Notes under the pieces: generated by a model
Databases searched by the model: none
The model's input: the letters and a program-made list of their open reading frames with translations, nothing else
What the model was told of the DNA's origin: nothing
In this document: piece after piece, positions 42,845 through 53,400 of the stretch
Layout: every line of letters starts with the position of its first letter
Numbering within the stretch: position 1 is the stretch's first letter
Made by a program: the position numbers and the translations under genes
Assembly: GCF_013167215.1 (NCBI RefSeq)
Contig: NZ_JABJWY010000006.1
Span: 88,678 to 152,677, forward strand
Reading direction: 5' to 3'
Source: Sphingobacterium prati
Lineage (GTDB): Bacteria; Bacteroidota; Bacteroidia; Sphingobacteriales; Sphingobacteriaceae
DNA: 64,000 nucleotides

Positions 42845-43075
42845 TTTACCGCCCAGATAAATTAACAGTGATTGAAACAAAGTGTTAACGTATTAACATG
42901 AAGAAGAAAGCTGATAATACGGGCACTAAATAACCAGCTAATGTATGAGAAAATAGCGGGCTTAAACGTATACTATATACGAGCGAGGTAGCTTCGTGAT
43001 TGGATTTCTAAAATACGATAAATAGAGAGCGGTAGAGATAACGACCTTCTCAGAGATGGAATAACAAATAGACAG

Positions 43076-44641
43076 ATGATATTGAAAAGAATACCTAAAA
43101 TTATTTTATTAGCCATATTATGCGCTTCTGTGTTGCTTGGCTTTAGTCAAAAAGATAGCGGTCAGAATGACCTGAGCAATGGCGATTATATTATTTTAAA
43201 ACCCAAGTACGACGACCATTCGTTCCTACGCAACCCTTTAAATGGCTGGGTAATGTATGCCCCCCGTAACGCCGACGATACATATTGGGATATCGAATAT
43301 TTTGTGCCGGCATTGGGAAAAAAAGTGAAGGTCATCGATTATGCTTCGGCATGTTATGTGCGTACGAGCTGGTCTTCGCTAAACCCAAGCGACGGTATTT
43401 ATGCCTGGGATGACCCAAACTCAAAAATAGGAAACCTCATTAAAGGAGCACAAAAAAGAGGGTTGCCCATTGCGCTGCGTATTGTGGTAGACGGTCGTGA
43501 CCAAGGTCAAAATACACCCAAATTTGTGTTTGAAGCTGGCGCCAAGTATTATCTGGAAAATAAAAAGTATCCTGATAGACAGACCCCCTATCCGCAGGAT
43601 GCGGTATTTAGAAAATATTACAGCAAATTTATCACAGCTCTAGCACAAGAATTTAATGATCCTGATAAAACTTCTTTTATTGATGCCTATGGTTTGGGGA
43701 AATGGGGCGAAGCACATTTTGTAGTTTATGAAGATCCAACAATAGCAACGCCCGAAAGTACCGAAAAAATAAAGGAAGAAACGTTGGATTGGGTAACCAA
43801 TTTATATGCTCAAGCCTTTACCAAGGTGCCTTTGGTTATCAACTATCATCGTTTGGTCGGTCATCCGGAAAGTTGGGGAGCTGTTAATCCAAATAGTGAT
43901 CGCTTATTGGACAAAGCGATTGAGAAAGGTTATAGCCTACGCCAGGACGCTTTTGGTATGACAGGCTACTATCAGGATTGGGAAAAAGATTTTGCCAAGA
44001 AATGGAATTTCAAGCGTCCTATCATTATGGAGGGCGGTTGGATTATTGCTCCGGGTAAGCATCGTTACTGGAAAGATCCAAGTGGAAAATATAGAGAAGG
44101 GCACGATGAGGATGTGCGAAAAGGAGAATTTGACGCTTCGGCCGAAGCTCATGTCAACATGATGGATTTTAGGGCGGGAGGAGAAACCGAATCCTGGTTC
44201 AAATCCTTTGATCTCGTTCAACGGTTTAATACGGAAGGGGGATATCGCCTATATCCCCAACAGATCAAGCTGCCTAAACGTATTAAATCCGGTGCGGTAG
44301 CGCTAATTTCTCATCGTTGGCAAAATAGGGGCTGGGGCTATTTTCCTAACAATATTCCACAATGGAATTTCAAATATAAAGTCGCTTTTGCGCTTTTAGA
44401 TGCCAAAGGGAATGCGAAAAAGATTTTTGTAGATCAGCAAAGCGAACCGTCTACATGGTTGAAAGGTACTGCCGTAAATTACCAACTTAACGCAAAAATA
44501 GATTTACCTGCTGGAAATTACAGCTGGGCAGTCGCTATTGTTGATACCGCAATGAAAAATAAACCAGCAATTCAGCTAGCCCTTGATGAAGCTCCACAGG
44601 TTCATGGTTGGACAAAGCTGGTAACGTTGCAAGTACGCTAA
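43076..44641 (+). CDS. DUF4832-type protein, putative clan GH-A-like glycosidase (paralogue 1)
   Basis: 521 residues with a signal peptide (IILLAILCASVLLGFSQ). It resembles DUF4874/DUF4832 proteins, which I read as a (beta/alpha)8-barrel. Barrel strands can be placed: YVRTSWSSLNPSDGIYAW (like the GH42/GH5 second strand), PIALRIVVDGRDQG, FIDAYGLGKWGEAH, VPLVINYH, SLRQDAFGMTGYY, RPIIMEGGWI and VNMMDFRA. E212 at the end of strand 4 (WGE) and E319 at the end of strand 7 (MEGGW) are about 107 residues apart, the usual geometry of acid/base and nucleophile in clan GH-A. The C-terminal 120 residues form a beta-sandwich. First gene of the PUL 2 enzyme operon. No activity is known to me; hydrolysis is inference. 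Confidence 0.72.
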   Translation: MILKRIPKIILLAILCASVLLGFSQKDSGQNDLSNGDYIILKPKYDDHSFLRNPLNGWVMYAPRNADDTYWDIEYFVPALGKKVKVIDYASACYVRTSWSSLNPSDGIYAWDDPNSKIGNLIKGAQKRGLPIALRIVVDGRDQGQNTPKFVFEAGAKYYLENKKYPDRQTPYPQDAVFRKYYSKFITALAQEFNDPDKTSFIDAYGLGKWGEAHFVVYEDPTIATPESTEKIKEETLDWVTNLYAQAFTKVPLVINYHRLVGHPESWGAVNPNSDRLLDKAIEKGYSLRQDAFGMTGYYQDWEKDFAKKWNFKRPIIMEGGWIIAPGKHRYWKDPSGKYREGHDEDVRKGEFDASAEAHVNMMDFRAGGETESWFKSFDLVQRFNTEGGYRLYPQQIKLPKRIKSGAVALISHRWQNRGWGYFPNNIPQWNFKYKVAFALLDAKGNAKKIFVDQQSEPSTWLKGTAVNYQLNAKIDLPAGNYSWAVAIVDTAMKNKPAIQLALDEAPQVHGWTKLVTLQVR

Positions 44642-44787
44642 CTTAAAAACCAAATTGTTGTGCTTCCCTTTCTCATCAGCACTAATAATCGCTATGAATG
44701 TATTCGGTCGATGTGCCATGTTGAAAACGAGGAAATTTAGTGAATGTGCGACTTGCATTTACAATTTTATTAAGAAGTAAACCTATT

Positions 44788-46575
44788 ATGATAAAGCTGA
44801 GCAATCTATATTTGATATTGTCCCTGTTTTTTAGTCTGATCACCGTTAAGGTTGTCGCGCAGCAAAACATGACCAATGTGTATGGTAGGCGTGTACAATC
44901 ATTAAACGGAAAATGGGACGCCATTGTAGACCTATACGACCAGGGCAGAAAAAATAAAATCTACCTGAATAAAAAACCGGAAAGCAAGACCGATTTTTAT
45001 GAATATTCCTTTGATAACGGTCTACGTCTGAATGTGCCTTCGGATTGGAACAGTCAGATGCCTGAACTTAAATACTACGAAGGTACCATCTGGTATGGCC
45101 GAAAGTTTGACACAGTGAAAGAAAGCAATGGGAGATTGTTCTTATATTTTGGTGCTGTAAGCTATCGTTGCCGTATTTACCTCAACGGAGAAGAAATAGC
45201 ACAGCATGAGGGCGGTTTTACGCCCTTTCAGGTGGAAATAACCGATGCGGTTAAAGAAAAGGATAATTTTTTGGCAATCGAAGTCAATAATACCCGGCAG
45301 GTAGATGCCATTCCGGCAATGGCCTTTGACTGGTGGAACTATGGCGGCATTACCCGTGATGTTTTTTTAGTAAGCACGCCAAAAGTTTTTATTGACGATT
45401 ATTTTATTCAATTAGACAAAACCGAAGCCGATAAAATCAATGCTCATGTAAAGCTTTCAGATAAGCTGGCCAATTCTTCCATCACCATCGAAATACCAGA
45501 ATTGCAACTTACTCAAACGCTCAGGACAGATGCTCAGGGAGAAATAAAGACATCATTTATAGCAAGGAAAATTATACGTTGGTCGCCAGCTGCACCAAAA
45601 CTGTATAAGGTAAAGATTTTAAGCCAAGAGGATCAGATCGAGGAGGAGATAGGCTTTCGCAATATTGGGGTTAAGGGGGAAGATATATTTCTGAACGGCC
45701 AGCCTATTTTTCTAAAGTCCATTTCGTTTCATGAGGAAATACCGCAACGCAAAGGCCGTGCTTTTTCGCAGGCAGATGCAGTAATGCTGCTTTCAGAAGC
45801 TAAAGCTTTAGGTTGCAATATGATTCGATTGGCACATTATCCGCAAAATGAATATATCGTGCGGACGGCCGAAAAAATGGGCTTTTTGTTGTGGGAAGAA
45901 ATTCCCATATGGCAGGGGATCGACTTTGAAAATGAATTGACCAAAGAAAAAGCGGGCAAAATGATGCGCGAAATGATCTCTCGAGACAAAAATCGCTGTG
46001 CCCTCGCTTTTTGGGGGGTAGCTAACGAAACCCAGCCGTCCGAACCTAGAAATAATTTTATCAGGCATTTGATAACAACCTGCAAAAGTATCGATACCAC
46101 CAGACTGATTACCGCCGCTTTTGATTTGGTCCGTTTTCAAAAAGAGAAACAGGTATTTGTCATGGACGATCCTTTTGTTAACGAATTGGATGTAGTAGCC
46201 GTTAACAAATATATGGGCTGGTACCATCCCTGGCCAATCACCCCTGATAAAGCCAGATGGGAAGTGGCAAGAGGAAAACCGTTAATTATTTCTGAATTTG
46301 GGGCAGAGGCGTTGTACGGCAAGACCGGCGATGCAGATGTTGTCAGTTCATGGAGCGAAGATTACCAAGCAACCTTGTATAAAAATAACCTCGAAATGTT
46401 TAAGCATATTCCAAACCTGCGCGGAACTTCGCCCTGGGTACTTTTTGATTTCCGTTCGCCATTCCGTTTTCATCCGATCAACCAAGATGGCTGGAACCGC
46501 AAAGGATTAGTATCAGATCAAGGCTACCGAAAAAAAGCCTGGTTTTTAATGAAGGAATATTATGATAATAAATAA
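44788..46575 (+). CDS. GH2 family glycosidase (beta-glucuronidase/galactosidase-like)
   Basis: 595 residues from ATG 44788 (MIKLSNLYLILSLFFSLITVKVVAQ, signal peptide); a GTG 16 codons upstream is also in frame. Domains: sugar-binding jelly roll at about 30-200 (SLNGKWDAIVDLYDQGR, GTIWYGRKF, YLNGEEIAQHEGGFTPF), immunoglobulin-like domain to about 290, then the TIM-barrel. HYPQNEYIVRTAEKMGFLLWEEIP is standard GH2. Catalytic acid/base E414 in AFWGVANETQP, nucleophile E503 in LIISEFGAEAL. Size and layout are closest to bacterial beta-glucuronidases, but beta-galactosidase or another specificity is possible. It follows the DUF4832 gene by about 150 bp in the same operon. Probably periplasmic. Confidence 0.87.
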   Translation: MIKLSNLYLILSLFFSLITVKVVAQQNMTNVYGRRVQSLNGKWDAIVDLYDQGRKNKIYLNKKPESKTDFYEYSFDNGLRLNVPSDWNSQMPELKYYEGTIWYGRKFDTVKESNGRLFLYFGAVSYRCRIYLNGEEIAQHEGGFTPFQVEITDAVKEKDNFLAIEVNNTRQVDAIPAMAFDWWNYGGITRDVFLVSTPKVFIDDYFIQLDKTEADKINAHVKLSDKLANSSITIEIPELQLTQTLRTDAQGEIKTSFIARKIIRWSPAAPKLYKVKILSQEDQIEEEIGFRNIGVKGEDIFLNGQPIFLKSISFHEEIPQRKGRAFSQADAVMLLSEAKALGCNMIRLAHYPQNEYIVRTAEKMGFLLWEEIPIWQGIDFENELTKEKAGKMMREMISRDKNRCALAFWGVANETQPSEPRNNFIRHLITTCKSIDTTRLITAAFDLVRFQKEKQVFVMDDPFVNELDVVAVNKYMGWYHPWPITPDKARWEVARGKPLIISEFGAEALYGKTGDADVVSSWSEDYQATLYKNNLEMFKHIPNLRGTSPWVLFDFRSPFRFHPINQDGWNRKGLVSDQGYRKKAWFLMKEYYDNK

Positions 46576-49438
46576 GACCTCAATCCTTGCACTTCCAAAA
46601 CAGAACCTAAAGAAGATTATCACAATGACACTTGTTTTTTCATCGTTGCGTACAAAAATATTTAATAAAAGAATGAAAGCACATAAAAAATCGAATCACA
46701 AAATGGACGAATACAAGGTAAGTATATACAAATACGCTAAGATGCTATGCTTACTGGGGCTCTTCGTGCAAGCAACCCTATTAAGAGCGCAAGATGTCAT
46801 CGATTTATCGGGTGCTTGGGGTTTCCAGACCGATGTCATGGATTTCCGTAGAGGTTCGTTGTCGCCGCGCTATAATCACGTTTTACAAGAAACGATCAAA
46901 CTTCCTGGCATTACCGACGATTATCAGATAGGATATAAAAATCCGTATAAATACATTGACCGTCTGACCCGAAAATACGAATACATGGGGCCGGCATGGT
47001 ACCAACGGGATATCGAAATCCCTGCCGACTGGAAAGGTAAAAAAATATTCCTATATTTTGAACGCACCCACTGGTTAAGTTCAATTTATGTGGATACCAA
47101 AGAAGTTAGCAGCATCGATTATGTAAGTGTACCCCACAACCACGATCTTACAGCATTTGTAAAGGCCGGAAAAACGCATCGAATTACAGTCTGTATCGAT
47201 AATAGGTTTCAGTATAATACCCATAAGTGGAACCATGCACATACCGAATTTACCCAAATTAATTGGAACGGTATCTTAGGAGAGATGAAATTAATGGCCA
47301 TCGATCCGGTTTATTTGGAAGACCTTCAAGTTTATCCCAACATAACTGATCATTCCATAAAGGTAAAATTACAGGTAAATAATGTGACTAAAAAACAGGT
47401 AAAGGGCAAGGTTTCCTTTGCTATCGCTGGCACAAACTACAGCCTTAAAAATGAAATCGCATTAGTAAGTACCGATTCGATCACGTATGTGGAGACGAAT
47501 ATTCCCTTGGGTAAACAGATTAAACTGTGGGATGAGTTTAACCCCAATCTCTATCGGATCAGCTGTCAGTTGAATACCTCCGACGGCAAAAATAGCTACC
47601 GAAATGAAAAATCGACGACCTTTGGTATGCGTGAAGTGAAACAAGGGAAAAACCATGTGTTGCTCAATAATCGCCCTATTCATTTACGAGGCAACGTAGA
47701 AAATGCAGTGTTTCCAAAAACAGGACATGCTCCGCTCGATGATGCCTCTTGGGAACGGATTATGGTGCTGATGAAGGAATACGGAATGAACCATTTACGT
47801 TTCCATTCCTGGTGTCCCCCTGCGGCGGCCTTTCGCATGGCAGATAAACATGGAATTTACTTTGAGGTGGAGATGCCCATGTGGGGCAAAGATGCGGAAC
47901 CTGACGAAGCCAGATATAACTTCTTCCGTAGGGAAATTAAGGCTATTTTGAAAGAGTACGGCAACCATCCTTCGTTTATTTTGTACTGTAACGGCAATGA
48001 AATTACCGGCAACTTCGATTTTATCGAAGAACTGACCGCCGAAGGCAGAAAAGCTGATCCACGACATTTATATAGCGGTTCTACGGCTAGAACACGGGTC
48101 AAATCGGATCAATATTACGTATCCCAGCAGACCAACAAGGGGCCTGTAAAGGTTTACGAAGGTCTACCCGGTACCGACTGGGATAAGAATATGGAATCTG
48201 ATGTAGATGTTCCTGTGATTTCGCACGAATCGGGACAACGATGTATCTATCCGAATTTTGATGAGATAAAGAAGTATGCCAACAGCCCCGTTGAAGCGCG
48301 CAATTTTGAAGTATTTAAAGATCTGCTGCAAAAAAATGGCATGCTGGATCAAGCGAACGATTTCTTTCGGGCATCTGGTGCACTGACCGTACTGGAGTAC
48401 AAGGCCGTGATCGAAGGCTTGTTGCGCTCCGGTAAATCGGCAGGCTTCCAGCTCTTGTCAATGAACGATTTTCCTGGACAAGGGTATGCTCCCGTAGGAA
48501 TCTTCGACCCATTCTGGGACTCTAAAGGGCTGGTTACCGCCGAAAAATTCAGGGAGTTTTGTGCGCCGACAGTCGCTCTATTGCGATACGATAAAAGTAG
48601 TTATTTCAATACCGAAACATTTAAGGGAAAAGCCGAGGTCTATAACTTTAGCAATTCAGCCCTTGAAAATGCCAAAATTAAATGGTGGTTGACCGATACA
48701 GCGGGCAGAGTATTGCAAAAAGGATCGCTGAAAAAGCAAACCATTGCCAACGAACATGTATCGCCAGTGGGTGAATTTGAGATTCCCCTAAAAAACATCA
48801 GCAGCCAGAAGGTTACGGTTCATCTTGCAGTTAATGATAAGATTAAAAACAGCTGGGACATTTGGGTATATCCAAAACATCAAAATCTGATGCAGTCTAC
48901 AGATAAAGTATTATACACCGATATTTACGATGCTGCGGCAAAAAAACAGTTGGCTCAAGGCAAAACAGTTGTTTTTTATCCATCGCCAGCCAGCGTAAAA
49001 GGTCGAAAATCAATGTTTCATAATCATTTCTGGAACCCCATTATGTTTGCTTGGGCACCGATGACGATCGGTAACCTGGTCCATCATGAACAGGCCATGT
49101 TTAAGGATTTCCTTACTTCGTCCCATACCGATTGGCAATGGTGGGATATCCTGAACAATGCAAAAGTAATCGAAATGCAACATGCACCACAAAAACTGCG
49201 TCCCTTTATACAGGTCATCGACAGCTACGATAACAACCAAAAATTAGGTATTGGTTTCGAAGCAAAGGTGAATGGCGGGAAACTGCTGTTGCTGGCATTG
49301 GATACAAAAACAGATATGGATAAGCGTCCGGCCACCCAGCAGTTGTTGTACAGTATTGATAAATATGTGAATAGCGATAAATTTTCGCCGCAGGTACCCT
49401 TGGACGAAACTTTTATTCAATCATTTTTAACGAAATAA
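46562..49438 (+). CDS. Large GH2-like glycosidase
   Basis: 958 residues as the longest form. GAAGGA 5 bp before ATG 46562 supports that start, but the signal-like segment is around residues 52-77 (KYAKMLCLLGLFVQATLLRAQ), so ATGs at 46673 or 46703 may be real. Domains: sugar-binding domain at about 80-245 (DLSGAWGFQTDVMDF, WYQRDIEIPADWKGKKIFLYFERTHW), sandwich to 355, TIM-barrel at about 360-640, and a C-terminal region of over 300 residues. Acid/base E480 in ILYCNGNEITG; probable nucleophile E556 in PVISHESGQRCIYP. These exo-acting GH2 proteins with long tails are frequent in plant or algal glycan PULs. Overlaps the upstream GH2 gene by 14 bp and is followed 14 bp later by the GH35-tail gene. 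Confidence 0.8.
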   Translation: MIINKTSILALPKQNLKKIITMTLVFSSLRTKIFNKRMKAHKKSNHKMDEYKVSIYKYAKMLCLLGLFVQATLLRAQDVIDLSGAWGFQTDVMDFRRGSLSPRYNHVLQETIKLPGITDDYQIGYKNPYKYIDRLTRKYEYMGPAWYQRDIEIPADWKGKKIFLYFERTHWLSSIYVDTKEVSSIDYVSVPHNHDLTAFVKAGKTHRITVCIDNRFQYNTHKWNHAHTEFTQINWNGILGEMKLMAIDPVYLEDLQVYPNITDHSIKVKLQVNNVTKKQVKGKVSFAIAGTNYSLKNEIALVSTDSITYVETNIPLGKQIKLWDEFNPNLYRISCQLNTSDGKNSYRNEKSTTFGMREVKQGKNHVLLNNRPIHLRGNVENAVFPKTGHAPLDDASWERIMVLMKEYGMNHLRFHSWCPPAAAFRMADKHGIYFEVEMPMWGKDAEPDEARYNFFRREIKAILKEYGNHPSFILYCNGNEITGNFDFIEELTAEGRKADPRHLYSGSTARTRVKSDQYYVSQQTNKGPVKVYEGLPGTDWDKNMESDVDVPVISHESGQRCIYPNFDEIKKYANSPVEARNFEVFKDLLQKNGMLDQANDFFRASGALTVLEYKAVIEGLLRSGKSAGFQLLSMNDFPGQGYAPVGIFDPFWDSKGLVTAEKFREFCAPTVALLRYDKSSYFNTETFKGKAEVYNFSNSALENAKIKWWLTDTAGRVLQKGSLKKQTIANEHVSPVGEFEIPLKNISSQKVTVHLAVNDKIKNSWDIWVYPKHQNLMQSTDKVLYTDIYDAAAKKQLAQGKTVVFYPSPASVKGRKSMFHNHFWNPIMFAWAPMTIGNLVHHEQAMFKDFLTSSHTDWQWWDILNNAKVIEMQHAPQKLRPFIQVIDSYDNNQKLGIGFEAKVNGGKLLLLALDTKTDMDKRPATQQLLYSIDKYVNSDKFSPQVPLDETFIQSFLTK

Positions 49439-49452
49439 GGAAGGTTTAAACG

Positions 49453-50223
49453 ATGTTAAGAACAGTTGTATTTCCGATGATGACGTTTCTTTTAGGCCAG
49501 ACCCTAATGGCACAGGAAATTATATTTGAGCGAAAAGCTCCTGTATCCCAAGTTTATAAAGAGGCGGTGGAAGCCGAAGATGCATTGCCCATGAACGATT
49601 TGAACATCGAATTTGGCTATGTGCTTTATCAGACCGAGATAAATATAGATACCGAAAGTAAAGAGCTGGAATTGGAAAACGTACGGGATTATGCCGTGGT
49701 CTATGTGGACGGCAAGTTACAGGGTACCCTGACAGATCAGGATAAAACGTTGATCATCCAAGTAGATCCGGGCAATCACACACTCCAATTTTATGTAGAG
49801 AACATCGGCCGGATCACCTATGGACCAGAAATTACGGATAATTCAAAAGGGCTGTTTGGCAACGTTACCTTAGATGGAAACAACATCCAAAACTGGAAAA
49901 TGGTTCCCCTAAATGTACGCAATTACCCAATAAAGGATTTGGTGTTTGAACAAAACCCAGGCACTGATACACCCGGTTTCTATCAAGGTCAATTCGATTT
50001 CAATCATCCTCAAAATATGTATCTTAATATGACCGGATGGGGAATGGGAGAGGTATGGTTAAATCAACGGTATTTGGGGTCTTACTGGGAAGAAGAGAAG
50101 CAACAATCAATATTAATCCCATCTGAAAATCTAGTGACCGGCAAAAATGAACTTGTGATCTTTGAACTCAAAAACAATAAACAAAAGAAAATAAGTTTGT
50201 CTCCAACTCCTATTTTTAAGTAA
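49453..50223 (+). CDS. Secreted protein consisting only of a GH35 C-terminal region (no catalytic barrel)
   Basis: 256 residues with signal peptide (VVFPMMTFLLGQTLMAQ). The mature protein corresponds to the C-terminal beta-sandwich domains of GH35 beta-galactosidases: GYVLYQTEI, NVRDYAVVYVDGKLQGTLTDQDKTLIIQV, LQFYVENIGRITYGPEITDNSKGLFGNVTLDG, then GFYQGQFDFNHPQNMYLNMTGWGMGEVWLNQRYLGSYWEEEKQQSILIP and ENELVIFEL-like end. The catalytic TIM-barrel and its two glutamates are absent; a full GH35 is around 600 residues. An intact frame and own signal peptide argue against simple decay. It might bind galactosides or support the GH2 enzyme encoded 14 bp upstream. Confidence 0.85.
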   Translation: MLRTVVFPMMTFLLGQTLMAQEIIFERKAPVSQVYKEAVEAEDALPMNDLNIEFGYVLYQTEINIDTESKELELENVRDYAVVYVDGKLQGTLTDQDKTLIIQVDPGNHTLQFYVENIGRITYGPEITDNSKGLFGNVTLDGNNIQNWKMVPLNVRNYPIKDLVFEQNPGTDTPGFYQGQFDFNHPQNMYLNMTGWGMGEVWLNQRYLGSYWEEEKQQSILIPSENLVTGKNELVIFELKNNKQKKISLSPTPIFK

Positions 50224-50429
50224 ATAGGAGTTACGGTTTTAGGATGTATCTGAAAAAGAGTAAAAAGGAACGTATGTCGAAATTTTGACACAGCCCTTTG
50301 GATAATTAAAAGAGAATCGTAGCTTAAAGAAATGCTTGTCTTAATAAAATACAGCTCGGCATTTTGACAGTAACCTAGTAAGTGTAAAAATTTTTGATTG
50401 AACTTAAACAGCTTTAGTAGGATTGGTAA

Positions 50430-53400
50430 ATGAATAAATACAGTCTGGTCATATGTTTCATTGTTTTTTTTGGACAATCTGTTCTCGGTATTGATCTCTC
50501 GAGGTACAGATTTCACCTGATGCCCGAAACTTCGTATTACGGCGGTATACAAAGCATCGCAAAAGACAGCTTAGGGCGTATCTGGTACACCGGTCCCGAT
50601 GCGCTATTCATGTACGATGGCAATAGCTTTTATCAGTTAAACGATATCGTTTCTGCGATCAAACCGAAACAGAAATGGGGATACGGTTCGTTAATCCGGG
50701 ATAAAAAAGGAAATCTATTTTTAGCTTCGGGCCACGGCTTATTAAAATTTGATTACGAGCGATTTTCTTTCATAGTCGTCGTTCCGGGAAAAATCCGATC
50801 ATTATGTGTACATAGTGATGGCCAGCTTTACATGCTTTCAGACAATAGTGTACTTCGTTATCATCCACAAGATGAAAAAACCGAAAGCTTTTTATTGCCC
50901 AAAGACAAGTCTTTCCAAAATATATTGAGTACCAGCGACCATGTGTTTTTAACGCAAGGCGCGATCATGTACAAAGTAGAAATGACTAAAAAAAGCCTGG
51001 TCCGGTTTGCGGATTTTGGCAGTACAACCAATCAGGTGAATGACGCGGTTGCATATCGTGGCTCCTATTACTTTTTGACACAGCGGGACGGGATCCATGT
51101 AACAGATTTGACAGGCACCTTAAAACAGAAAATTCCCGTAAGCATGGGAGGGAACCCATCTGTTTTAACCAAAAAATTGTATGTGGACCACACTGGGGTG
51201 ATCTGGGTGGCTACGCAAGCCGGATTATTTCTTTATGATCCCGCCAATGGGAGCAGCAGCGCCTTGCAGATGAATCTCAACGATGCTTATTCATTGCCTA
51301 ATAACTCGATATGGACAATCTATGCGGATCCGGACCAGGGGGCCTGGATAGGTACCTACGGTGGTAAAATCGCCTATTGTTCGCTTTACGACTCCAGGGT
51401 ACGCTACTTTAAACCCAGTCCCGGAGGGCTAAACCATCCTATCGTCAGCAGTTTTCAGGAGGACCATCTGGGAAATATATGGATCGGCACCGAGGGGGGG
51501 AGTCTCAATTATTGGAATAGAGAAAAAGATCAGTTTAGTCGCCTTGAGCGATCGCATGGCAGTTCTTCAAGTCCCAATATGATTAAACGCCTGAAATTTG
51601 ACAGGGAGAGCAAAAGCCTGTTGATTTCGGCCTACAATGGTGGTATTGGCCGTTATGATGTGGTCAATCACCTTTTCAACAGTTTCGATTTTCGCTCTCC
51701 GGAAAGCAGGCAGCCGCTCACGGTTTATGATTTTGTAAACGACAAGGAAGGTACCTGGTGGATGACAGATCCCGATAAATCATTTTTATATCGCAAGAAG
51801 CCACTGGGTCCGGTAGAAATGGTGAGCGTCATCGAGGCTACTGGGGGAAAATTGAATCTGGAAGTCGAAGCATTATATGTGAATAACCAAAATCAGCTCT
51901 GTTTAATTAGCCATCAAGGTTTTTTTGTTGTAGATGCCCATACCTTAAAGGTGTTGAAGCATTACTTGGTCAAAGATGCCTCCTATTCTGCAAATTACCT
52001 GTGCAGTTATACACTCACCTCGAATGGCGAAGTCTGGTTGGGAACATTGGGCAAAGGTGTAAATGTGCTCAAAAAAGATGGAACATACATCAATTATAGT
52101 GCAAGTAGCGGATTTCCGGCGAAAATGGTATTTGGCCTATTAGAAGATAACGCCACGAAAAATGTCTGGTTAAGTACCAGTGATGGTCTTTATTGTTTCG
52201 ATCGGAAATCCAAAAAATTTGAGAAAGCCAGGTTCTACCAGGAAAATAAGATTGGTTCGTTTTACATTCATGCCGCTTACAAGACATCCAGGGGTGAAAT
52301 GCTGTTTGGTGGCACCAATGGATTTCTGCTGTTCGACCCCGCATACCTCAATAAAAATATGCAAAAGCCAAAAGTGTTTTTTACAGGATTTTTGGTCAAC
52401 AACAAATTAGTGAAACCAGATGAAGGCTCGTCAATTTTAGCCAAAGATATCAGTAGCCTTTCCAATCAAAAAGAAGATCAGATAAGGCTCTCCAGTAACC
52501 AGTCTAATGTCGAAATCAAGTTTTCAGCAAATAGCTATCTTTCAGCGGATAAGAATCAGTTTGCGTACCGGATGTTGGGACTTGGCGAAGAATGGCAAAT
52601 TAGTCATGCAGGTCAGAAATCTGTACAGTTTCTCAATCTCCCGGGCGGAGATTATACCTTCGAAATCAAGGCTTCCAACAATGATGGGCAGTGGGGCGAT
52701 CAAATATCGCGATTGTACATCCACATTGATCCGCCATTTTTCTTGTCCTGGTGGGCCTATTGTTTCTATGCGGCACTTGTTTTTGCCCTGCTCTTTTTTA
52801 TTATGCGGTATTACAGCAATAAAAGAGTGTTTAAGGAGCGTTTGGCACTTGAGCGTTTAAAAGAACAGAATATGCAAGAGCTTAGTCAGGCGCGTACGGA
52901 CTTTTTTACCAATATCTCGCATGACTTAAAAACACCGCTAACGCTGGTTTTACAACCACTTAAACAACTCAAAGAAACAATTGTGGCCAATGATACTGCT
53001 TTGGTTTACATGGATTTAATAGAGCGGAATGTCTCCAGAATACAGCGGATGATCAGCCAATTACTACGTTTTCGCGAAATCGAAAGCCAAAAAATTACAC
53101 TCAATCCGCAAAATGGCGATTTTATCAACTTTGTAAAGGATATATTTGGCCTATTTGAACTCTATGCCAACAAAAAAGGCGTTGAAACCAATATTTCGGC
53201 GCATAAGGACAGTTTATATGTTGCCTTTGATTATGATATTATCGAGAAAATATTGACTAATCTTTTCTCCAATGCTCTAAAGTACACACCTGACAATGGG
53301 TATGTGGGCGTACGTATCTATCCTGCTACAGCAGAAGAAAAAGATCGGTTTTCGGTGCTAAACCCAGAGGGGACAGAATATATCTCCATCGAAGTTTTAA

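Larger units (their letters stand above)
42236..43075. other. Long spacer before PUL 2 with degenerate frame and promoter
   Basis: 840 bp. It contains a possible broken reading frame (42250-42741), the direct-repeat/-7 block at 42781-42844, and a leader of about 230 bp that includes a ten-residue open frame at 42898. Nothing else recognisable. Confidence 0.55.

Noticed and set aside
50235..50300. Stretch ending TTTTGACACAGCCCTTT that resembles a mobile-element terminus
   Set aside because: Short, single copy in the window, no inverted partner.
50082..50552. 156-residue minus-strand frame between the GH35-tail gene and the HTCS gene
   Set aside because: Covers ends of two well-supported plus-strand genes and has no recognisable content.
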